From Leishmania mexicana MHOM/GT/2001/U1103 (taxonomy: Eukaryota; Euglenozoa; Kinetoplastea; Trypanosomatida; Trypanosomatidae), in NCBI RefSeq assembly GCF_000234665.1, contig NC_018335.1, forward strand, positions 1,480,825-1,524,016: DNA of 43,192 nucleotides, in the 5' to 3' direction. A program made the translations under genes and the position numbers. Shown piece after piece: positions 25,771 to 34,366 of this stretch (positions are counted from its first letter, which is position 1; every line of letters begins with the position of its first letter). The notes under the pieces are model-generated. The model had not been told where the DNA came from and did no database searches. It saw only the letters and a list, made by a program, of their open reading frames with translations.

Positions 25771-28755
25771 ATGTCTGAGATTGACGATCTGGTAAGACGC
25801 CTTCGCAGCCTTACTGGGTACGTGGTTGCGACTCCTGCTCCAGCTCCGACTCCCGTCGCTGCTGCACCAGTAGAGAAGCAAGTAGGTGAAGAGAGTCTTC
25901 TCATCTTACAACAGTCTCTGCGGCGCCACCCTTGCTTTGCTGTCTTTGGTCTCTCGCGAGCAGAGGTGGAGTGCCAGCTTCTAAAGCAGCTCGAAGATGC
26001 GGCGAAGGCGCCCCTCGACGTCGCGGGTGAGGCCCCAGAGGCGGTAACCTGGCGAGTTTTTATCAACAACGCTGCCGAGGAGCTCGAGGCGGAGCGTCTA
26101 CGTGGTGTTTTCAAGGATACCGCGCAGCGAATTCATGGTGCCACGGAGCAGCTCTTTCGCAGGCTTGGCGTCGCCGAGGCTCCTGCTCTTGATCAGGTAG
26201 GAAGCGGATATGCTTGTCCGTGGAACGTGCTCACAGTTCTGGAGAACGGTATCCTCTTCGGACAGGGCGACGTTGCAGAGCTGGAAAAGGTGCAGTTGGA
26301 AGTACCCAACGCAACGGCGTCTATCCTGCAGAACACGAAACGAGTGTACAACAACACCTTCGACACGATGGCTTGGCTGCCCCTGCTTCACCAGATGATG
26401 TCATTTCCCGTATCCTCGGTGCGGGCGGTGTGGCACGCGGCACTGTACCACTTCCCGACCGCAGCCCCCCTCGTTTGCGTGTATGTTCGGTTAGAGATGG
26501 CCGCGCTGGCAAAGAAAACTCGGTTGGAGGCCTGCTGCGGCGAGACGGACACCAAAGACGTCTACCAGGGTTACCTGCGGTTGCTGAACACGTTTTACCG
26601 CCACCTACCCTTGGCGTTTTCCTGCGAGCTGTACTACCTCTTCTTCTCGTTTGCGGCGGAGTACGTGCATCCAGACAGCGCTTCGCTGGATCTACTGTAC
26701 CGCACCTGCCTGCGCCGCGATGTCGGCATGCTCCCTCAGAGCACATCACTTTGGGTGCAATACTTGAACTGGCGCTCCGCCTCCTTCCGCGACCACATGC
26801 GTCGCCGTGAATGGCGCAAGCGGATGTACAACCGCATCCTCTCCATCCCTCTTGTCGGCCTCGATGCTGTCAAGGACGAGTACGATATGTTTGTAGCCAC
26901 CGAGTTGCGCGGACGGGTGGCGCCCGACGAGAGGATTGAACTGGAGAAGCGGCTGGCGCGCGTCAAGACGGAGGCGGACGACCTGTCGCGACTCATGTAC
27001 TTTTTCTACCCCACCGAGTGGGCCCCAGCGACCTCCGCGCATGTGACGTTTCCCCACACACTCTATCTTGCGCGCCCCCTCACAGTGGACGGCCCCACTA
27101 CCTCGCTAAGCCTGAGAGAGTCGGTGCTGTCGCGTATTGAGATGGATTTGTGGAGCCTGTGGAACACGCTCCTGCAGCGCGTTCGCCGGCCGCTCTTCCC
27201 CGGCGCTGGCGGAGAAGTTCTGCACTACAGCCGCTGCCGGAACATTATGACGATGATGGCGTGCTTCTTTCCGCATCAGGCGACACTGTGGATGGACCTG
27301 GTCGACTTTTGCGTCCACCAGCAGCCTCTCCTGTCGGACAAAGAGCGCTTCCACACCGTCGCGGCAGCGATTCACTTGACTGTTGCATTTTGTCGGCGGA
27401 ACGTCTGTGTGCGCCTCTTCGTGGCGCAGGTGTACCACGTCGACCTCGGCGCGACCGAGATGGCGTTCCGGGAGGTGAAGGAGTGCCTGCTACACCTGCG
27501 TGCCTGGCTGCTCTACCACGTGCGGAGTGACGAGGAGGTGGCTGGCGCGGAGGAGGCGCTGGAGAAGCTGCAGCACATTACTGTGCTGGCGGTGAACTAT
27601 ATGCGCATGGGCAATGCGCAAGGTAACGCTGAGCATGTGCGGTTAGTGGCGCGGTTTGTGATGCACCACGTCGACTTTCTCTCGCTTACAATGGGGGCAC
27701 TCCGGAAGCTGCTCAAGTCCGGCGCTGTCGCGACACCGGCGCCGTTTCTACATCCCTTTCATCTCTTCTGCGCCCACTGGATTTTGCTGGAGCTTATCCG
27801 CAATCGCTCTCCCCGTAGTGCACTCGTCATCCTTCAACAGTGGTGCGAGCACCTCAAGATGATCTTGCGATCTGGCAAGAACAAGGGGTGGAGCTGCGAG
27901 GAGTGCGGCGTTGACGAACTGGTACTCGACGCGTGTGCCAACCTCCTCACCGCCGATCCGTCCTGCGGCGAGGCGGTGGGGATGACACTAGGGGACCTCG
28001 AGGAGGTGGCCGGCAGCGATGGCCTTCAGTCTCAGAATTTCCTCTACGGTGCACGGCAGCTGCGCCACCGCTTTTTCCTCCTGTTCACACGGCTAGAGAA
28101 AGACTACACAAGCGACATCATGCTCACCGCGAAGCTACTGCTCCCGCATGCGGCACCGCACCGCTACGACACCGTTCAGTTTCGGTGCCCTCTACCTCAA
28201 CGACCACTGCTTTTGCCGGGGGTCAGCGAGGCGACGACGCCACTGTTGGAGGACACTGCGGCCACGCAGGCTAAGCACCACGACGAGGGACAAGCTCCTC
28301 GGGCCACACCAATTCACCCGGCGCACACGTTCCCCGAGGAAACACTGTGGTCGTCTTCGGCGGCAATCCGCAACTCGAGCGCACCTCGCCGTCAAGCTTT
28401 TGACCCGGCCCGTCGCGGGCCGTATCCGTCTCGGTTTCGCAATGGGGCTGATAGCGCCGATAAGGAGCTCCCAGCAGTGCCAACAGCTCTCCCGAGCCGA
28501 CTGGCCATTGTGTCCGAGGCAGTGCAGCTTCCCACTCTACTGGACTGCCTCGCTTCTGTACGCGGAGGGGCGGGAGAGGCAACCGCGGCGGAGGGAAAAG
28601 CCGCGACGAAGCTCCCCCCGCTGGATCACCTGGAGGAGTTCATCAGACAACTGCCATCCGTGTACGAGTACAATCCTGGTATGGAGGAGGAAGGGCCGGA
28701 GGTGTCCACGGACTGGGTGTTTCGTGCACTTCTGAGCTGCGAGGCATTATCGTGA
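25771..28755 (+). CDS. HAT-repeat protein, probable CstF-77/Rna14 homologue
   Basis: A 994-residue, mostly helical protein. In the middle it has the order of motifs seen in the HAT domain of CstF-77/Rna14: LWVQYLNWRSASF (about 327-339), RMYNRILSIPLVGLDAVKDE (about 351-370, compare the 'IPM..L...W..Y' block of the family), and later DLWSLWNTLL followed by PHQATLWMDLVDF, where the family has an HPDxW block. The last 44 residues (LEEFIRQLPSVYEYNPGM and onwards) resemble the 'monkeytail' that binds CstF-64/Rna15. In other eukaryotes this protein scaffolds mRNA cleavage and polyadenylation in the nucleus; in trypanosomatids that step is coupled to trans-splicing of the next gene. A Pro/Ser-rich, probably disordered linker lies at about 830-930. 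An alternative is a different HAT-repeat RNA-processing protein. Start: first ATG after a short leader. Confidence 0.62.
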   Translation: MSEIDDLVRRLRSLTGYVVATPAPAPTPVAAAPVEKQVGEESLLILQQSLRRHPCFAVFGLSRAEVECQLLKQLEDAAKAPLDVAGEAPEAVTWRVFINNAAEELEAERLRGVFKDTAQRIHGATEQLFRRLGVAEAPALDQVGSGYACPWNVLTVLENGILFGQGDVAELEKVQLEVPNATASILQNTKRVYNNTFDTMAWLPLLHQMMSFPVSSVRAVWHAALYHFPTAAPLVCVYVRLEMAALAKKTRLEACCGETDTKDVYQGYLRLLNTFYRHLPLAFSCELYYLFFSFAAEYVHPDSASLDLLYRTCLRRDVGMLPQSTSLWVQYLNWRSASFRDHMRRREWRKRMYNRILSIPLVGLDAVKDEYDMFVATELRGRVAPDERIELEKRLARVKTEADDLSRLMYFFYPTEWAPATSAHVTFPHTLYLARPLTVDGPTTSLSLRESVLSRIEMDLWSLWNTLLQRVRRPLFPGAGGEVLHYSRCRNIMTMMACFFPHQATLWMDLVDFCVHQQPLLSDKERFHTVAAAIHLTVAFCRRNVCVRLFVAQVYHVDLGATEMAFREVKECLLHLRAWLLYHVRSDEEVAGAEEALEKLQHITVLAVNYMRMGNAQGNAEHVRLVARFVMHHVDFLSLTMGALRKLLKSGAVATPAPFLHPFHLFCAHWILLELIRNRSPRSALVILQQWCEHLKMILRSGKNKGWSCEECGVDELVLDACANLLTADPSCGEAVGMTLGDLEEVAGSDGLQSQNFLYGARQLRHRFFLLFTRLEKDYTSDIMLTAKLLLPHAAPHRYDTVQFRCPLPQRPLLLPGVSEATTPLLEDTAATQAKHHDEGQAPRATPIHPAHTFPEETLWSSSAAIRNSSAPRRQAFDPARRGPYPSRFRNGADSADKELPAVPTALPSRLAIVSEAVQLPTLLDCLASVRGGAGEATAAEGKAATKLPPLDHLEEFIRQLPSVYEYNPGMEEEGPEVSTDWVFRALLSCEALS

Positions 28756-29568
28756 GGTTGACTCTAACTCATAGGTAACGGGGATGGGTGTTCACGATGG
28801 CATCGTTGATGCACCTTCGAGGGCTACGAAGCGGGAAGGCGAGTGTAAGCATTCTGAGGACCAGGGAAGACCTACGTGTGCTTGTAGTCGCTGCTTACTC
28901 TTGCGCGCTTCCTTCGCCCTAAAAAAAGCGAAAAGACCAGGACGTAATCGACAACATCAAAAAGAGGTAACAACGCGTGTGCAGCGCAAAGGGGAAGACG
29001 GGCAAAGAAGGACGCGGAGCGCACACTCCCCACTTTGAGTGGCGCAGGCGCAACGCATTCACGCAAGAGCCTTCCCTCTCTTTTTGTGTGAGCCTCACTG
29101 TGTCCGACTCGCTCGCTGCGGCACGGCTGCGTCGGGGGTGGGTGAGGAAGGAAAACCTAAGCGTGCTTGTACAGCCTCTCGTATTTTCACACTAGAGAAC
29201 TCTCGAGACCATGGCAATGCCGAAGAATACAGGCGTTTACGCCCCCCCCCCGCTTGACAACCCGGAATCGTCTGCGAGTGTCTTTTGCGTCTTCTGCTCG
29301 CTTTTCAACCTTATCACGCCCGCACTTGAACTCCACTTTCTCGTCTCCTGTGTTTCTGGCTCGGCCGACCGCCTCTTCCCTCCTGCTTTTGGCCCTTGCC
29401 GTTTCCCTTCCCCTTGCACAGCTTCTTCCTCACAGCAGGCTTGCCCGCTTTGGTAGAGGCCATTTGCCGTCGGAGCAGACGGTGATACGCACCCGCCACA
29501 TCAACGTTGCCGCGGCTTTCTTTTCCTGTGCAAGCGCTGCACTGCGACTCTGCCGTGGATCATTCAGG
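28756..29568. other. Spacer before the LYR-motif gene
   Basis: About 810 bases without a supported gene. It has A-rich patches near 28920 and a C-run near 29241-29250. A strong pyrimidine tract at 29371-29419 belongs to the 5' UTR signals of the next gene. Confidence 0.6.
29371..29438 (+). promoter_or_regulatory. Polypyrimidine tract and trans-splice acceptors for the LYR-motif gene
   Basis: A 50-base CT-rich tract is followed by clustered AGs at 29420-29421, 29434-29435 and 29437-29438. From there to the ATG at 29569 there is no other ATG, which settles the short start and removes a spurious 134-residue extension that begins at 29167. Confidence 0.65.
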
Positions 29569-30126
29569 ATGCTTCGTCAGCTGTGCATCCGACAGGCGCC
29601 GAAGGTGGAGTTCATCTCCCCAACACCGTCCGCACCGATCCAGAACTTTGACTTACAACCGATAACCGCGTCTCTCTTGTACCGGAAACTGCTAAAGCTG
29701 TACTTGCGCAAATTCGACACGGATACAAACACAATAATTCGCGCATGGAAACAGACCAAGTACGAGTTCTGGGTACACCGCAACGTGTCCAAGGAGGAGG
29801 CGGATCTGCTAAATATAAAGGGCCAGCAAGTGCTGGAGGCGATTCGCGCCGGCCTCGTGCCGGTGTACCATAACTCAAAGACGAATCAGACCTACTACAA
29901 GTACGACGCCGACACAATGAACGCGGTACACAATCATGTAGACCCTGTGAGCGCCGAGGAATTTCTTCGCCGCTTCCACGACCGAATGGACTCAAGGGAT
30001 GTGGAAGAGATCAAGGCCACGCTGAAGAGGCTCGGGCGTTGGACAGGGCCGGACGAACTCCGGAAGGAGGACCTCTTGCGCCTCAAAACCAAGCGCAAGG
30101 TAAAGTGCACTGACCCAGACGACTGA
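29569..30126 (+). CDS. LYR-motif protein, probably mitochondrial
   Basis: A 185-residue basic protein. Residues 36-49 read LLYRKLLKLYLRKF, with the LYR tripeptide at 37-39 and a phenylalanine ten residues later, the signature of the LYR (complex 1 LYR) superfamily. Such small proteins bind acyl-carrier protein and help assemble respiratory complexes, iron-sulfur enzymes or mitoribosomes. The N-terminus MLRQLCIRQAPKV is short, basic and free of acidic residues, consistent with mitochondrial import. The C-terminal 90 residues are charged and helical (EEFLRRFHDRMDSRDVEEIK) and end in a lysine-rich tail, longer than in minimal LYRM proteins. The member (assembly factor, complex I subunit or mitoribosome factor) cannot be told. 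The frame extends upstream to 29167 only through pyrimidine-rich leader sequence. Confidence 0.72.
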   Translation: MLRQLCIRQAPKVEFISPTPSAPIQNFDLQPITASLLYRKLLKLYLRKFDTDTNTIIRAWKQTKYEFWVHRNVSKEEADLLNIKGQQVLEAIRAGLVPVYHNSKTNQTYYKYDADTMNAVHNHVDPVSAEEFLRRFHDRMDSRDVEEIKATLKRLGRWTGPDELRKEDLLRLKTKRKVKCTDPDD

Positions 30127-30151
30127 GTCGATCACTTTTTTCACAAAGAGA

Positions 30152-30171
30152 TAGCGAGAGAGAGAGAGAGA
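30152..30171. repeat. GA dinucleotide repeat
   Basis: About nine consecutive GA units shortly after the LYR-gene stop codon, in the presumed 3' UTR. Confidence 0.8.
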
Positions 30172-30285
30172 GTCCCGATGCGTGGAGCGGGGGAGGGGCT
30201 GTTTTTCTCAGAGTTCTTGCTGCACGCTTGTCAAATGCCAGCCCACCTTTGGTGGTGAAAAGGGCCAAGCGCCTACGACACAAGG

Positions 30286-30613
30286 GAGGCCAGAGCGACG
30301 CATCGCTGCGGATGTCCGCGGCCAGGTCCTGGATGGGACGACGTCGAAGCGACCTGCGTCAGCGAGCGTGTCTGCGCCATCCCTGTGAATGGGCAGAGCG
30401 TCAGCGTGACTCAAGCGTACATCTCATCCCCTTGGTCCATACTGTCCACTGGTGTGGGGACTGGCGGAGTGGGCGTGGGTGGGTGGCGTTTGAGGCGTGT
30501 GGCGTGCTTCGCTGCCTGCATCGGCGCATGGCTGCAACGCGTGTGTCTACAGCTGCTCCGCAGCACGCGATGTGGGGCCTGTGGAAGAATGCACAGCTTG
30601 AATGAAAAATAAA
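30286..30613 (+). mobile_element. SIDER2-like degenerate retroposon, copy A (5'-truncated)
   Basis: This segment aligns by eye with 41894-42232. The first 75 bases of both match at roughly three positions in four (GAGGCCAGAGCGACGC here, GAGGGCAGTGCGACGC there, then GGATG/GATATC, GATGGG, CGACCTGCG). Later blocks, GTGGCGTTTGAGGCG and AACGCGTGTGTC, also recur in the same order. It ends in an A-rich stretch (AATGAAAAATAAAAG), as expected for a retroposon inserted through an RNA copy. In Leishmania the dispersed SIDER elements of about 550 bases lie in 3' UTRs and affect mRNA stability and translation. Naming it SIDER2 is from memory of the family, not a search. Confidence 0.62.
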
Positions 30614-31190
30614 AGATCTCGTGTAGCACTGTATGGAGGGCTTTTCTTCAGGCTTTCGCGTGTTTTTCTCCTTACCCGTGAATGGTTGCGCGTTAGCGGC
30701 GCCTCTTTTTTGTAGGCGGCGGGGGGTGGGCGGGCTGCACTTAAGTGAAGAAGCACACACGAAAACACGCGACCGCCGCGAAGAAATCGATGAGGGCGGA
30801 CCGCTTGCTACGGTTACACCCGCAGCAATGAGAGGATGGCCCACTCTGTGTACTATTTCCTTCTAAAGACGCACACGTGTACATACAGTACTGCGTTTGG
30901 ATCCTCTGGATTGCTGCGCAAACTCCTCCCACATGGATGAGTCCAGTGTGGCTACCGTGTACATGCGCGGACGGTGACGGAACGCACCTTGTACGCTGCT
31001 CCCTATCCCCACTAGTAAATCGCTGACGGATACGACTTCTTCTTTTGTTTTGCTCTTCGACTCCTTCGATCCTTGAGAGTCTTCGAGGATGCACCACTGC
31101 ACACTCGTCTGTCGCATCTCTCACCGTCTGTGCGTTTCACCTGCTCACGCTGGACGCCGCGCCCACTCACTGTCTTTTTAGTGTCCTTTG

Positions 31191-31209
31191 CGTTTTCTCT
31201 CTTCTGCAG
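31191..31209 (+). promoter_or_regulatory. Trans-splice acceptor for the CNB-protein gene
   Basis: CGTTTTCTCTCTTCTGCAG is a textbook acceptor, with AG at 31208-31209. It lies 34 bases before the ATG at 31244 with no ATG between, and inside the 57-codon extension that begins at 31073, so that extension cannot be in the spliced mRNA if this site is used. Confidence 0.75.
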
Positions 31210-31243
31210 AGGTGTGCAGTCACGAGGTGCGCGGCTACGTAAA

Positions 31244-33343
31244 ATGGAGCCGCACAAGAACCGTTCTGCGTTCTTGACAGGTATTAACATTGGTGATGAG
31301 CGAGGTGAGGAATTGCCTGAGGAAGAGGATGAATGCGTCGGCGTCCTTGTCCCGTTCCGTGTGCCCCCGATGGCACACCGGGTCGTTTCGCATCGCTATG
31401 TGTCTCTGAATTACTCCACGAGCAGCAGCAGTACCGTCTCCCGAACACTGCTGAACTGGGAAAAGCAGATGATTCTCTCACGGTTGCAGAAAAGCCCATG
31501 TGTGGACAAAGAGGCCTTTCAAGAGCGTCTTTCGCGGATGAATATACGGAACGATCGTCAATACATTCGCCAGGTGTGCGACAGGGTGGAAGAGGTGAAT
31601 CAGGCCGAGGCGAAGGCGAGGCAGGCGGCGTTTCTTCGCGCAGAGGAACGGCGCGACTTTATCTTCTACAAGCACCAGCATTTGGTGGAAATCAAGCGAC
31701 GGGAGCAGACTCTGACTCGGGCGCGGAAGTGGTCTATCATCGTCGTGTGCCACGTCTTTCTTGCGGCCCTCATGCAGGAGCGACGAGTGCAGGAGGCGCT
31801 GGACACTTTTAGTTTCCTGTTGGCCCCGATGATTCGGCGATTCCTCGCGCTGCGTGCGCGGCGCAGAGAGGCGGAAGAGCTGACGCGCCGTCATCTTCGA
31901 GACATCCCCTTTCCCTTTCCACAGGTCATACAGAGTATGACCGGCACGTTCTTCGAGGGTTGGCCACCGGTGCTGCTGGAGAAGCTGGTGGAGAAGTCGA
32001 AACCGTGCTACCTGCGCAAAGGAAGATACCTAATGCACGAAGGAGATGTGGGTCGCGTTATGTTCATGATCACCTTGGGCACCGTCTCCATTGTGCTCCG
32101 CAAAAAAGGGGGCGACAAGCGCCGCACAAAGGAGAACTCGAGCGGCGTCTTACAGATCACGGCGCCATGCTACGCGGGTGAGTTTGCGCTGGTTTGCAAG
32201 GAGCCGCGGTCGGCATCCATCATCTGCGAGACGGACATCGGCTACTGGGCCGTGTCTCCGGAGGACTACGAGGAAGTGGCAAAATACCTCAGTCCGACGG
32301 TAGCCAGCAAGCAACGTGAGGCCACAGATGTGCGCCGTCGGCAGAACCTCAAGCGCTTTTTCCCGCTGCACGTGGCTTTTCTGCGCAACTTTCCGTACTT
32401 TGCACAGTTCAGCGATAAAAGTCTAACGCAGTTGATTGACAGCGTCGAACCGATTGTCCTGCACGACGGCGACTATCTCTTCCGCGAAGGCGAGTTAGAT
32501 TCCTCAACGTACTTTGTCCAGGACGGCGAGGCAGTCTTGCGCGATCGCGAAGGGGCTGATCGAAAAGTCTTGAAGGGCAGCTGCATTGGCGTCTTTGAGT
32601 GTTCCTGCGGCGTGAACGAGTCGAAGCGCCACTCCATAGTGAGCGTGGACTACTGTGACATCTGGCGCCTGAGCCGAGATGTGTTGATTGAGAGAGGTAT
32701 GAGCGAGCCAGCGGCGCTGCTACACTGCCGCGACGCAGCCAAGAAGGATCGAGCGTTGGAGATGCACAAGGACAAGGGAGCGTTGCAATGCTTCCGGAAG
32801 GACCCATACATGTCCTTCTGTTGCCCTCGCTCCACGCTCACCCAGCTTTTCGAGGCAAGCACCCCGACCGTCTTCCTCAACGGTGAGCGCATCGCCCTCA
32901 TGGGAAAGACCTTGAATGTGCTGTCCGTGGTTATGAGCGGTGTCCTTGACATCACCATGTCACGGAACGAGCAGCACATAACCATGAGAGTGCACGTCAC
33001 AGCTAGCGTCGTCAGTGATGCGGCTTTTCGAAACGCTAGCGCCCCATTCCGTGGTCTAAGCCGCGTAATTGGCGCATATGAATTTGCCTCGTCACTTTCT
33101 CAGTACGCGTGCACCGTGACGAGTGTTGGGCTGACAGAGGCCTTCGTAATCGAGCGGGCGCAGCTAGAAATGAAGGTGCCTGCTGCCCTCCGTGGTCTGA
33201 TGCACGACAGCGTGCGCAGCAGGGAGTGTGTCAGTCGCGCCTACAAACAAGAGAATGCGGGACTGCTATACAACGACGAAACCTTGAGCTTCTCACGGCT
33301 CTACAGAGAGCTGCGAACCCTCGAGGGTGAGACGCGCAAGTAA
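31244..33343 (+). CDS. Protein with three cyclic-nucleotide-binding-like domains (CARP1-like)
   Basis: A 699-residue protein. CNB domain 1 (about 236-350) keeps the phosphate-binding cassette: AGEFAL, then PRSASI, with E313 and R322 in the expected places, so it may bind a cyclic nucleotide or, as in trypanosomatid PKA, a nucleoside. CNB domain 2 (about 375-490, FPYFAQFSDKSLTQLIDSVE onwards) keeps the beta-barrel pattern but its cassette (GVFECSCGVNESKRHS) lacks the Gly-Glu and Arg. Domain 3 (about 520-640) is more degenerate still. The N-terminal 235 residues contain charged helices and a hydrophobic stretch (IIVVCHVFLAALM). No kinase or channel domain is present. Length and the mix of intact and degenerate CNB domains match CARP1, the kinetoplastid cAMP-response protein; orthology is inferred. 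The ATG at 31244 lies 34 bases after a strong splice acceptor. Confidence 0.82.
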   Translation: MEPHKNRSAFLTGINIGDERGEELPEEEDECVGVLVPFRVPPMAHRVVSHRYVSLNYSTSSSSTVSRTLLNWEKQMILSRLQKSPCVDKEAFQERLSRMNIRNDRQYIRQVCDRVEEVNQAEAKARQAAFLRAEERRDFIFYKHQHLVEIKRREQTLTRARKWSIIVVCHVFLAALMQERRVQEALDTFSFLLAPMIRRFLALRARRREAEELTRRHLRDIPFPFPQVIQSMTGTFFEGWPPVLLEKLVEKSKPCYLRKGRYLMHEGDVGRVMFMITLGTVSIVLRKKGGDKRRTKENSSGVLQITAPCYAGEFALVCKEPRSASIICETDIGYWAVSPEDYEEVAKYLSPTVASKQREATDVRRRQNLKRFFPLHVAFLRNFPYFAQFSDKSLTQLIDSVEPIVLHDGDYLFREGELDSSTYFVQDGEAVLRDREGADRKVLKGSCIGVFECSCGVNESKRHSIVSVDYCDIWRLSRDVLIERGMSEPAALLHCRDAAKKDRALEMHKDKGALQCFRKDPYMSFCCPRSTLTQLFEASTPTVFLNGERIALMGKTLNVLSVVMSGVLDITMSRNEQHITMRVHVTASVVSDAAFRNASAPFRGLSRVIGAYEFASSLSQYACTVTSVGLTEAFVIERAQLEMKVPAALRGLMHDSVRSRECVSRAYKQENAGLLYNDETLSFSRLYRELRTLEGETRK

Positions 33344-34366
33344 ACATGTACATAGCCTCCATCCCCGACCCGCACAGTAGCTACATATGCGGAAGCGCGA
33401 TGATCCGTCTCGCTAGTGTTATCTGCTCGTCGTATTACTGCCAACCACCATTTTTGTTGTTGCTTTGCGTGAGTGCCGGTGAAACATTTTTTTCTATTCC
33501 TTTAATGCCTGTCCTTTGGTTTGTCTCCTGGTTTCCCGCTCTCCCCCATCGCCCTCCTCCCTCCTACACACATATTTCATACCGACACCCCTGACGCCTT
33601 ACGGTGTAGAAGACGCTTCGACTCGGATACGATGCGATACCGTTCCTCCACTCTGCCATCTTATCTTGACGGTGAGTGTGCCACAAATACTGATTCAGGC
33701 GGTGGTGCATGTTAAACGTATCTGTGTGGGCTGTTAGGTCCGTGTGTGTGTGCCGGTGTGCTTGAACTCTACATGTAGTCGTTTTCTTTTGAAACGTTTC
33801 CTTATTTTTGTGTTTACCTCTCCGCCTTTCACATGTGTTCTCCGCCCTTTTTTTTCGCCTTTGAATTTGGAAACTCAGCTGCCGAAGGGTCCACCCCAAT
33901 ACACTCAAACGAGCATCCCGACTTCTGTAGCGCTAGAGGCTTCAGGGAAGAGGGAAATAGGCTGAAACACCTCCCCTGGATGACGGCCTATGCTGTTGCT
34001 TGCCTCACGTGTTTTGGTGCTGATGATGTTCATTCCCCAGCGCGCGCTTCTTTCTCCACCTCGGCAACCGTCCTTGTCAATAGAGGCAGAAACTGTCAGT
34101 GTCACAGATGTGGACGCCGTGACTTCGTTGCGAACGCCCGCATGTGACGTACGCGCCTGACGCGCAGGCGGTGCTTTTGCCATTTTCCGCGGTGTTGTTT
34201 GGCTTTCGTCCCGCAATGTCTCATGTCTTCCCTCGGCCTGCACCACGCAGGTATTGAGCAAACATGAAAAACTCTCTCTCCCCTCCCTCTCTCACGCCGT
34301 GGCTCGCTTTCATTCAAGGTACTGGTGACCACGAGTGCGCCATCTTTTCTCTCTTTTTCTTCTCAG
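33344..34366. other. Spacer between the CNB-protein gene and NAF1
   Basis: About 1 kb of T-rich UTR-like sequence (T-runs near 33485, 33790 and 33850) with no supported gene. It ends in the NAF1 splice acceptor. Confidence 0.6.
34341..34366 (+). promoter_or_regulatory. Polypyrimidine tract and AG abutting the NAF1 start codon
   Basis: A nearly pure pyrimidine tract (34341-34364) ends in TCTCAG and is followed at once by the ATG at 34367. If the AG at 34365-34366 is used, the spliced leader is joined directly to the start codon and the mRNA has no gene-encoded 5' UTR. Confidence 0.6.

Larger units (their letters stand above)
30127..31243. other. Spacer between the LYR-motif and CNB-protein genes, with a SIDER-like element
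   Basis: About 1.1 kb. It holds a GA repeat at about 30152-30171 and a SIDER2-like element (30286-30613). From about 30620 to 31180 the sequence is mixed. It ends with the pyrimidine tract and acceptor of the next gene. The element lies where the 3' UTR of the LYR-motif gene is expected. Confidence 0.6.

Noticed and set aside
31073..31243. A 57-residue N-terminal extension of the CNB protein with a hydrophobic stretch
   Set aside because: It runs across a strong pyrimidine tract and CAG acceptor; splicing there removes it.
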